Origin: Actinomycetes bacterium
GTDB taxonomy: Bacteria > Actinomycetota > Actinomycetes > Actinomycetales > Microbacteriaceae
Length of the DNA stretch: 37,461 nucleotides
Reading direction: 5' to 3'
Assembly (NCBI GenBank): GCA_023436775.1
Contig: JAEZHW010000078.1
Span: 1 to 37,461 of the forward strand
Position 1 is the first letter of the stretch, and the number at the start of each line of letters is the position of its first letter. The position numbers and the translations under genes were made by a program. This document shows, one piece after another, positions 7,872-14,268 of the stretch. The notes below the pieces were generated by a model that was given only the letters and a program-made list of their open reading frames with translations, was not told the origin of the DNA and made no database searches.

Positions 7872-9106
7872 TTCTTCGTTGGCTCGCTCTCGGGGAACGC
7901 ATCTTCGACGTAGTGGCCGGTCCGCAACACGATCGCGGCAGCCATGATGAGCAGGCTGCTCGAGGCCAACACAATCAGCGGGACCGTCCAACTGCCCGTG
8001 ACTTCATGGATCAAGCCGGTGAGCAGCGGCCCAGTTGCCGCAATGCCGTAGTTCACGGCATTGACGAAACCACTGAGCACCACCGTGCCCTGCTCGGTGC
8101 GCGTGCGTTGCGGCATCAGCACGAACACCACCGGCAGGTTCAGCAGCCCGATGCCGGTGGACACCATGATGGCCATGGGCGCGAACCCGGGCGCCAAGAG
8201 CACGACCAGATGCGAGATCACCATGAGTGATCCGCCGAGCCAGAACAGGGACGACAAACTCTTGAGGTGGCGCGCGACGATCGGCAGCAGCAGCGCCACC
8301 GGAATGCCCATACCGGCGTGAATGGCCAGGGCGGGGCCAACCTCGGCGTTGGTCAGCGCGTTGCTATCCACCAGGATCTGCGGATACCAGGCCATGATCG
8401 TGAAGGACTGGAATGAGTTGATACCGCCGGCCACGGCCAGGGCCACCGCCACCGGCGATCGCCACAGTGACATCACGGTGAAAGGCTTGCCGGATGTTGC
8501 CGGGCCACTGGCCAACTGCACGTCACGGGCCGGGTCCTTGCGCAACTGGATGATCCACGGGATCGCCGCCAGCACGGTGACGCTGACCCAGACGCCGAAG
8601 GACCAGCGCCAGCTAGCCTGCTCGGCCATGGGACCGACCACCAGGGCTGGCGCCAAGGTGCTGATGCAGTACCCCGAGGTGTAGAGCGCCGTCATCAGCG
8701 GGATGCGATCCGGGAAGTACCGCTTCACCAGCGGTGCCAGCGTGACGTTGCCAGCGCCCATGCCGGCCAGAGCAACTGCGGTACCAATGATCAGGATTAC
8801 GGCGTTCGGAGCGGTCGCCCGAATCGCATGACCGACCACAATCACACCGAGGGCGATCAGGGTCGCAGCGACCAGGCCCACACGACGTGTCAGTCGCGGC
8901 GTGAGCAAACCAATGATGGCGAAACACAGTGGCGGCAAGGTGCCAATGATGGCGATCGCCGTGGTGCTCAGCGGCACATCGCGCTGAATCACGTCGACAA
9001 TCGGCGAGGTCGCGGCCAGCACGGTGCGCAGACTCATCGACACCAGCACGATGCCAAGCAGCGCGACCACTCGGCCGCGCCACAGCGGCCGAACAGCCGC
9101 GGTCAC
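7868..9106 (-). CDS. MFS transporter, CynX/NimT-like
   Basis: This 412-aa protein has about twelve hydrophobic segments and the major facilitator layout. SLRTVLAATSPIVD in the first helix region and the RYFPDR and SGYCISTLAP region resemble the CynX (cyanate/nitroimidazole-type) subfamily. The substrate cannot be read from the sequence. The GTG start overlaps the ribF stop codon (GTGA), so translation is probably coupled to ribF. This places the gene at the end of the truB-ribF transcript. The next gene on the opposite strand is the DeoC-like gene, which may or may not be functionally linked. Confidence 0.85.
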   Translation of the reverse strand: MTAAVRPLWRGRVVALLGIVLVSMSLRTVLAATSPIVDVIQRDVPLSTTAIAIIGTLPPLCFAIIGLLTPRLTRRVGLVAATLIALGVIVVGHAIRATAPNAVILIIGTAVALAGMGAGNVTLAPLVKRYFPDRIPLMTALYTSGYCISTLAPALVVGPMAEQASWRWSFGVWVSVTVLAAIPWIIQLRKDPARDVQLASGPATSGKPFTVMSLWRSPVAVALAVAGGINSFQSFTIMAWYPQILVDSNALTNAEVGPALAIHAGMGIPVALLLPIVARHLKSLSSLFWLGGSLMVISHLVVLLAPGFAPMAIMVSTGIGLLNLPVVFVLMPQRTRTEQGTVVLSGFVNAVNYGIAATGPLLTGLIHEVTGSWTVPLIVLASSSLLIMAAAIVLRTGHYVEDAFPESEPTKN

Positions 9107-10044
9107 CGCTGGAGCTCGCCGATGATGCGCACTGTTTGCGCGATATCGTCCTGCATCTGCGCAATCAGGTCGTCGATATTGCTGAAGGCCACCATCCCGC
9201 GCAGCTGCTGCACGAAGGTCACCGTCACCTGCTCGCCGTAGAGGTCAAGATCGGCGTCGGCGCCGATGGCATGCGCCTCGATACGCCGCACCGTCACCCC
9301 GTCGAAACTCGGGTTGGTACCCACCGAGATGGCCGCCGGCCACTGCCGATCGCCATGCTGCAACAGGCCGGCATAGATGCCATCACCCGGCATGAAGCCT
9401 TCGGACATCGGAGCGAGATTAGCGGTCGGCACGCCGAGCTCGCGACCGCGGTGGTCACCATGCACGACCTCGCCGGTGACGTATGGGGCCCGGCCGAGCA
9501 GCGCCTTTGCCTGCTCGAGCGCCCCTTCATCGAGCAGGGTGCGGATGCGGGTCGAGGAGACTCGTTCGCCATCAACCAGCACATCGGGCAGCAGTTCCAC
9601 CTCGTAGCCGTGCTGTTCGGCCAGGGCCTGCAGCATGGCCACATCGCCGCGCCCGCGGTGCCCAAAGCGGAAATCCGGACCGACCAGGATGAAGCGTGCA
9701 CCGAGCCCACGCACAATGGTCTCCTCGAGCCAGGCCTCGGGCTCCTCGGCGGAGACTTCCTTGGTGAAGTGGACGACGTAGACGTGCTCGACGCCGGCGT
9801 CCTCTAACAGTTCCACCTTCTGCTCAAGGCTGTTCAGGTCCGGCGGGCAGAACTCGGGTCGCACCACGGAGAGCGGGTTGCGATCGAAGGTGACGACCAC
9901 CGGTTGCAGACCGCGCTCGGCGGCAGCCTGCTGCAGCCTCGTGATGATCGCGCGGTGGCCGACGTGCACACCGTCGAATTTGCCAATCGTCACCGCCGAG
10001 GCGAATCCGACGGGCACGCTCGCGAGGTCGTCGTACCGCTGCAT
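9103..10044 (-). CDS. ribF: Bifunctional riboflavin kinase/FAD synthetase
   Basis: This 313-aa cytoplasmic enzyme converts riboflavin to FMN and then FAD. The N-terminal nucleotidyltransferase domain (~15-180) shows TIGKFDGVHVGHR (HxGH type), VGPDFRFGHRGRGD and the SSTRIR motif. The C-terminal flavokinase domain (~185-310) shows ELGVPTANL (G-PTAN) and GIYAG. The length is normal for the family. The ATG at 10044 is chosen over the preceding TTG because GGAG is 6 nt upstream. The gene follows the 140-aa membrane protein almost without a gap and overlaps the MFS gene downstream. No FMN riboswitch is visible. Confidence 0.97.
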   Translation of the reverse strand: MQRYDDLASVPVGFASAVTIGKFDGVHVGHRAIITRLQQAAAERGLQPVVVTFDRNPLSVVRPEFCPPDLNSLEQKVELLEDAGVEHVYVVHFTKEVSAEEPEAWLEETIVRGLGARFILVGPDFRFGHRGRGDVAMLQALAEQHGYEVELLPDVLVDGERVSSTRIRTLLDEGALEQAKALLGRAPYVTGEVVHGDHRGRELGVPTANLAPMSEGFMPGDGIYAGLLQHGDRQWPAAISVGTNPSFDGVTVRRIEAHAIGADADLDLYGEQVTVTFVQQLRGMVAFSNIDDLIAQMQDDIAQTVRIIGELQR

Positions 10045-10047
10045 CAA

Positions 10048-10470
10048 CTACTCCGCTGCCGGAACGTCAACACGGTCGTGATTGACCCGCAGCCACCAAA
10101 TGCCGAGCATCGGCAGGACCAGGGGCACGAAGCCGTATCCCATGCCGAACCACGACCATACCGAGGGGTGCGCAAAGAGCGACGGCACCAACAGGCTCAA
10201 TGCCCCGACCACGAGGACACCGACCAACTCGAAGACCACCGCACCAACGGCGATGCGGTACCAGGTCTTGCCCCTCGCCAGCAGCGCGATCGTTGCCAGT
10301 ACGTACACCAGCGCGGAGGCCGCGGACAGGATGTAGGCGACCGGCGCCTCGTCGAACTTGGTCGCGAGCTGGTAGCCGCTGCGGAAGGATGCCGCAAGGG
10401 CAAGGACCGCGTAGACCGCGATCAGGGCGCGGCCAGGGCCAGTGCGCAGAGCTGGGGTTGCAGACATCAT
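10048..10470 (-). CDS. Small integral membrane protein, four TM helices
   Basis: This 140-aa protein (or 139 aa from the second of two tandem ATGs) has four predicted membrane segments (~15-32, 45-65, 72-92, 105-126) and a short charged tail. It resembles small uncharacterised actinobacterial membrane proteins found next to ribF/truB; I assign no function. TAGACT lies 4 nt before the first ATG and 7 nt before the second, so the second ATG would fit a leaderless transcript. The stop abuts the ribF start region. Confidence 0.8.
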   Translation of the reverse strand: MMSATPALRTGPGRALIAVYAVLALAASFRSGYQLATKFDEAPVAYILSAASALVYVLATIALLARGKTWYRIAVGAVVFELVGVLVVGALSLLVPSLFAHPSVWSWFGMGYGFVPLVLPMLGIWWLRVNHDRVDVPAAE

Positions 10471-10474
10471 CTCT

Positions 10475-10480
10475 AGTCTA
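10475..10480 (-). promoter_or_regulatory. -10 box within the truB-ribF gene chain
   Basis: TAGACT on the minus strand ends 7 nt before the ATG at 10467. It suggests an internal promoter giving a leaderless start for the 140-aa membrane protein and ribF, separate from the upstream truB transcript. Confidence 0.45.
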
Positions 10481-10515
10481 GGCTCCCCCGACGCATGGTC
10501 CGCGGCGCAGTCGCC

Positions 10516-10902
10516 TTAGGACCCAGCCCCGAACAGCGGCGCACCGTTGGCCCACACCACCTGCATCCGCCACACCATCACCGCAAGGGTCAGGCCAGCG
10601 ACACCGAGCACCACCGTGGCCCAGCGGTCCCGTTCCAGCAGGGCCCAGGCCAGCGCGAGCAGCAGCACCAGCAGCGCCGCGGCCCAGTACATCCAGTACT
10701 CGACCGGGTCGCCGACCGCCGGGTTGCCGTTGAAGGACTGCACGATCGACACCGGCAGCTGCACCAGGTGCAGCAGCAGAACGAGGGCGATGCTGCCCAC
10801 GGTGTAGTCGCTCGGCGTCCGTCCAGCCAAGCCAGCGATCAGACAAAATAGGCCCGCGAGGACCGCAATGCCAGCCTGCAGCCAGGTGAACCACTCGATC
10901 AT
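10516..10902 (-). CDS. Small integral membrane protein downstream of truB
   Basis: This 128-aa protein has four hydrophobic segments (~6-26, 34-54, 70-90, 95-113). Its ATG overlaps the truB stop codon (ATGA), so translation is probably coupled. No recognised domain or catalytic motif is visible. The tight coupling to truB could be positional only. Confidence 0.78.
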   Translation of the reverse strand: MIEWFTWLQAGIAVLAGLFCLIAGLAGRTPSDYTVGSIALVLLLHLVQLPVSIVQSFNGNPAVGDPVEYWMYWAAALLVLLLALAWALLERDRWATVVLGVAGLTLAVMVWRMQVVWANGAPLFGAGS

Positions 10903-11804
10903 GACTGTCCTTCCGTCACGGTGGGCATGTTCATCAGCACGCGGCTGCGCTCACCATTCCAACTGATCAATCCCACCAGGTGTCCCGACTCGTCCAACGC
11001 CGCGACCGGTTCCAGCCGCTGCTGCGGCAGGTCCAGTCCGGTCAGTTGCTTGCCGTGACCCAGCGCGATCGCTTCGTGCTGTCCGAGGCGCACGGTCGGG
11101 AACAGCGCCGAGGCGGCCTCGGCTGGCGTCAGCGGCCTGGCCAAGGGCTCATCCAGCGACGCAGCCTCATCCACGCGGAAGGGACCCACCGAGGTGCGCC
11201 GCAGCACCGTCAAGTACCCGCCCACGCCCAGCGCGGCACCCAAGTCGCGGGCCAGTGCGCGGATGTACGTGCCAGACGAGCACTCCACCTCAACGTCAAG
11301 GTCGATGCCCTGCTCACTGCGACGCAGTGCTCCGTGGCGCTCGAAGCGCAGGATGCGTACCGCGCGGGCCTTCAGCACGACCTCCTCGCCCTCGCGCACG
11401 CGATCGTAGGCGCGCTTACCGTCGACTTTGATCGCACTCACCGAGCTCGGTACCTGCTCGATCGGTCCGGTGAGCGCTGCGATGCCCGCGTCAATCGCGG
11501 TTTCGTCGATGGCATCCAGGGCCGCGGTCGGCGCCGTCGGGCCCACCTGGCCGTCCGCATCGTCCGTGCTGCTGGTGGCACCCAAGCGAATCGTCGCGGT
11601 ATAGACCTTGTCAAGCCCGACGCAGTAATGCAGCAGCCTCGTGGCCCCTTCGATACCGATCAGTAGCAGGCCCGTCGCCATCGGGTCGAGCGTGCCGGCG
11701 TGGCCGACCTTGCGGGTCCCGGCTGCGCGGCGAACCCGGGCGACGACGTCGTGACTGGTCATCCCGCTCGGCTTGTCGACCAGCAGGAACTGTGGTGCAA
11801 CCAT
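10899..11804 (-). CDS. truB: tRNA pseudouridine(55) synthase
   Basis: This 301-aa enzyme isomerises U55 to pseudouridine in the T-loop of tRNAs. Seen: FLLVDKPSGMTSHDVV (~7-22), the catalytic motif GHAGTLDP with nucleophile Asp ~40, TGLLLIGIEGATRL, and the C-terminal region typical of actinobacterial TruB. The length is normal. The ATG shares a base with the upstream stop (TGATG). It belongs to the conserved nusA-infB-rbfA-truB-ribF neighbourhood, but here mutY and a DUF4031 gene on the other strand separate it from rbfA. Confidence 0.97.
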   Translation of the reverse strand: MVAPQFLLVDKPSGMTSHDVVARVRRAAGTRKVGHAGTLDPMATGLLLIGIEGATRLLHYCVGLDKVYTATIRLGATSSTDDADGQVGPTAPTAALDAIDETAIDAGIAALTGPIEQVPSSVSAIKVDGKRAYDRVREGEEVVLKARAVRILRFERHGALRRSEQGIDLDVEVECSSGTYIRALARDLGAALGVGGYLTVLRRTSVGPFRVDEAASLDEPLARPLTPAEAASALFPTVRLGQHEAIALGHGKQLTGLDLPQQRLEPVAALDESGHLVGLISWNGERSRVLMNMPTVTEGQS

Positions 11805-12496
11805 CAGCAGGAATCCGCGTAGCGACGAGCCGGAGTGTCCGGATGAGTGAGATCCACGGTGGCCTTGGCCAACTTGCGTGGGTCACGGTGGCGACGGTAA
11901 TGCTGCATGCCATCCAGAAGGTGCTGACGCACCAGGTCCTCAGCGCTCCGCGGTGTGTCCGGCGACTCGTCGCCGTCGTATTCCAGCCAGGCGGACCAGT
12001 GCCAAATTCCAGCGAGTTCCTCGCGCAGCAGGTAGGGACCGGCCACAATCAACACCGCGTCCTCGTCCATCGTGATCCAGTCCGGGTCTACGATCTGCCG
12101 GTTGGCAAGGCGGTCCACGACGGCGGTGTTGAAGCCGGTGCTGCCGCCGAGTCGGAACGGTTCGATCAGCGCGCGGCGCAGCAGCGCGTAGTCATAGCCC
12201 GAGGTGTAGTAGTCGTCTGCGGCCGCAGCGAGCACCTCAGAGCGCTCGCGCAGGTCCGCGAAGTCCGGCAGCCCGTCCTCAGCAGGCAGGAGGCGAGCAA
12301 AGCCTTCGATATCGGCAGCGACCGCGTCGCGACCGGCCTTGCGGAACCGGGCCGCCAGGGCCTCGGCAAAGTCCAACCAGTCGACGCGCGGGTCAGCGTC
12401 CAAGCCGACAAGCACGCGGCCGCGCGGGTACAGGTGGAGCACCTCGGCAACGAGATCGTCCAACACCTCAATCCGACTGGGCTGGTATAGGGCCAT
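11804..12496 (-). CDS. Uridine-kinase-like P-loop protein, motifs degenerate
   Basis: The 230-aa protein aligns by eye with actinobacterial uridine-kinase-like P-loop proteins (DxxGF; SYDY-type YTSGYDYALLRRAL; GGSTGFNTAV; a C-terminal P-R-LA-ATVDLTHP region). Where family members read VGVDGVDGAGKTTFADELA, this protein reads VGLDADPRVDWLDFAEALA, losing the GxGKT/S core. The Walker B region LLVDGPFL reads LIVAGPYL, losing the Asp. It is probably catalytically dead as a kinase. The ATG at 12496 is 7 nt after a TAGGCT box (leaderless). The stop overlaps the truB start (TGATG), so it is coupled to truB. Confidence 0.8.
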   Translation of the reverse strand: MALYQPSRIEVLDDLVAEVLHLYPRGRVLVGLDADPRVDWLDFAEALAARFRKAGRDAVAADIEGFARLLPAEDGLPDFADLRERSEVLAAAADDYYTSGYDYALLRRALIEPFRLGGSTGFNTAVVDRLANRQIVDPDWITMDEDAVLIVAGPYLLREELAGIWHWSAWLEYDGDESPDTPRSAEDLVRQHLLDGMQHYRRHRDPRKLAKATVDLTHPDTPARRYADSC

Positions 12497-12502
12497 GCGC
12501 CC

Positions 12503-12522
12503 AAGCCTACCGCCGTAGGCTT
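12503..12522. promoter_or_regulatory. Divergent -10 boxes forming an inverted repeat
   Basis: AAGCCTAC-CGCC-GTAGGCTT is a perfect 8-bp inverted repeat in the 31-bp gap between two divergent genes. Its arms contain TAGGCT on each strand. The rightward box ends 6 nt before the mutY ATG and the leftward one 7 nt before the kinase-like gene's ATG. The two promoters must overlap and probably compete. Confidence 0.6.
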
Positions 12523-12527
12523 GCAGT

Positions 12528-13412
12528 ATGGCTGAAACCACCATCCCGGCGCCCGCGCTCGCCGCCTTGATGGACTGGTACCAGCGCAGTGCCCGACCGT
12601 TGCCATGGCGAGCCGACGACTTTGGCGCGTGGGGCATCCTGGTCAGCGAAATCATGCTGCAGCAGACGCAGGTGAGCCGCGTCATTCCCGCCCTGGAGGC
12701 GTGGCTCAACCGCTGGCCGACCCCGGCGGATCTGGCTGCTGCGAGCCCGGCAGACGTGCTGCGTGCCTGGGACCGCCTGGGCTATCCGCGCCGCGCCCTC
12801 GCGCTGCAGCGAGCCGCCGCGGTGATCGCTTCCCAGCACAAGAATCGCGTCCCGGATCGCCTCGACGACCTGCTCGCCCTGCCCGGGATCGGTGACTACA
12901 CCGCCCGGGCAGTCCTCGTGTTTGCCTACGGCCAACACGAGCCCGTGGTCGATACCAACACGAGGCGGGTGATCGCCCGCGCCGTCCATGGCCGGGCCGC
13001 TGCCGCCGCACCCAGCAAGCGCGACCTGGCCGACATGGCGGCCCTCCTGCCCGAGCAGCCGTCGGACTCGACCGTGGTCAATGCCGCAATGATGGAGCTC
13101 GGGGCCACCATCTGCACGGCGCGAAACCCGGGCTGCGATCGCTGCCCGATTCAGTCGGTCTGCCGCTGGCGCGCACTCGGTTACCCCACCGACGACACTC
13201 TCCCGGTGCGACGCCAGGCGCGGTTCCAAGGGTCCGACCGACAGGCGCGCGGCCTGCTGATGGCCGCATTGCGAGCCTCGCCCGCTGGCGTGGCTGAATC
13301 GGCACTGCTGCGCCACGTGAGCGAACCGGAGCAGGCGTCACGTGCCCTCGCCTCGCTGCTGTCTGACGGCCTCGCGGTCCAATCGGGGCCGAATGTGCGA
13401 CTGCCAGACTGA
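12528..13412 (+). CDS. mutY: A/G-specific adenine DNA glycosylase
   Basis: This 294-aa base-excision repair enzyme removes adenine mispaired with 8-oxoguanine. Seen: SEIMLQQTQV with catalytic Glu ~41, helix-hairpin-helix LPGIGDYTARA (~118-128), catalytic Asp ~142 in VVDTNTRR, and an iron-sulfur loop with cysteines at ~196, 203, 206 and 212 (C-x6-C-x2-C-x5-C). The C-terminal NUDIX-like 8-oxoG recognition domain is essentially absent, as in short actinobacterial MutYs; the ~75 residues after the cluster do not show its motifs. The start has no RBS but follows TAGGCT by 6 nt, so it is probably leaderless. Confidence 0.95.
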   Translation: MAETTIPAPALAALMDWYQRSARPLPWRADDFGAWGILVSEIMLQQTQVSRVIPALEAWLNRWPTPADLAAASPADVLRAWDRLGYPRRALALQRAAAVIASQHKNRVPDRLDDLLALPGIGDYTARAVLVFAYGQHEPVVDTNTRRVIARAVHGRAAAAAPSKRDLADMAALLPEQPSDSTVVNAAMMELGATICTARNPGCDRCPIQSVCRWRALGYPTDDTLPVRRQARFQGSDRQARGLLMAALRASPAGVAESALLRHVSEPEQASRALASLLSDGLAVQSGPNVRLPD

Positions 13413-13418
13413 TCGGCG

Positions 13419-13424
13419 TACACT
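13419..13424 (+). promoter_or_regulatory. -10 box of the DUF4031 gene, leaderless start
   Basis: TACACT ends 6 nt before the ATG at 13431, inside the 18-bp gap after mutY. It suggests that the DUF4031 gene has its own leaderless transcript. Confidence 0.5.
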
Positions 13425-13430
13425 CAGCGC

Positions 13431-13742
13431 ATGACTGTGCTGATGGATCCGCCGTATTGGCCGAACCATGGCACCGTGTGGGGCCACCTCGTCAGTGACA
13501 GCAACCTAGACGAATTACACCGGATCGCCCGAGCGGCCGGCATCCCCGAACGCGGCTTCGATCACGACCATTACGACGTGCCTGCGCATCTCTACCCGCG
13601 ACTGCGGGAACTCGGTGTCGTCGAAGTCTCCAGCCATGAGTTGGTACGTCGACTCATCGCCAGCGGGCTGCGCGTGACCGCAAAACAGCGACGCGCCCCC
13701 GACCGAAGTCAGGGGCGCGCCCACACTGTTCCCGTACATTAG
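13431..13742 (+). CDS. DUF4031 domain protein
   Basis: This 103-aa protein shows the family pattern VLMDPPYWPNHGTVWGHLVSD, ELHRIARAAGIP, FDHDHYDVP and a terminal ELVRRLIASGLRVT. DUF4031 is a small cytoplasmic family of unknown function common in actinobacteria. Its conserved His/Asp-rich DHDHYDVP could bind metal, but that is inference. The last ~16 codons read through a strong terminator hairpin (13692-13719) and end within the rbfA stop codon. The extreme C-terminus is therefore probably not functionally constrained. Confidence 0.85.
   Translation: MTVLMDPPYWPNHGTVWGHLVSDSNLDELHRIARAAGIPERGFDHDHYDVPAHLYPRLRELGVVEVSSHELVRRLIASGLRVTAKQRRAPDRSQGRAHTVPVH
13692..13719. terminator. Terminator hairpin for rbfA, inside the DUF4031 gene
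   Basis: CGCGCCCC/GGGGCGCG (8 bp), one C-A mismatch, then GAC/GTC closing a CGAA tetraloop. Reading leftward it is followed by TCGCTGTTTTGC, a short T-rich stretch, so it best fits the end of the infB-rbfA transcript. It lies within the last codons of the convergent DUF4031 gene. Confidence 0.65.
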
Positions 13743-14266
13743 GCCTGCGTCGGAGTGATCGACTCGTCCTCGTCCTCATCGAACTCGTCGGCGTCGTCCT
13801 CGTCGTCCCAGTCTTCCTCATCGTCCCACTCGTCCTCATCCTGCTCCTCGCGGGGCTGGACGTAGGGGTCGGCGTCTCCGGCGTACTCCGCGGTGCTGGC
13901 CAGGGCCACCACCTCAGCGTCGCGACGCTGCGCCTCGGCGAGCAGGGTGTCGATCAGGCGGGCATTCTCGGGAATACCGTCAGCGATGAACTCGAGGGTC
14001 GGAGTCAGGCGCGAGTTGATACCGCGACCAACCGCGCTGCGCAGCATGCCAGTGGCGCTGCGCAGCGCTGCAGCGGTCGCCGCACGCTCCTCATCGGTAC
14101 CGAGCACCGTGTAGAACACAGTGGCGTGCTGCAGATCCCCGGTCACCGACACGTCGGTGAGGGTCACGAAGCCCAGACGCGGGTCCTTCACCTGGCGCTC
14201 AATCGCCTCGGCGATGATCACCTTGATCCGGTCCGCGAGCTTGCGCGCGCGAGGATTCACACCCAT
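13739..14266 (-). CDS. rbfA: Ribosome-binding factor A
   Basis: This 175-aa factor acts in 30S maturation and 16S rRNA 5'-end processing. The KH-like core (~1-115) shows RARKLADRIKVIIAEAIE, DPRLGFVTLTDVSVTGDL and LRSATGMLRSAVGRGINSRLTPTLEF. A long acidic tail follows (~138-175, mostly Asp/Glu with Trp), a feature of some actinobacterial RbfAs. Only 2 nt separate it from infB upstream, so it is cotranscribed. The stop overlaps the convergent DUF4031 gene. Confidence 0.95.
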   Translation of the reverse strand: MGVNPRARKLADRIKVIIAEAIERQVKDPRLGFVTLTDVSVTGDLQHATVFYTVLGTDEERAATAAALRSATGMLRSAVGRGINSRLTPTLEFIADGIPENARLIDTLLAEAQRRDAEVVALASTAEYAGDADPYVQPREEQDEDEWDDEEDWDDEDDADEFDEDEDESITPTQA

Positions 14267-14268
14267 GA

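Noticed and set aside
10045..10120. FMN riboswitch upstream of ribF
   Set aside because: The upstream sequence is coding DNA of the preceding membrane protein and shows no RFN element motifs.
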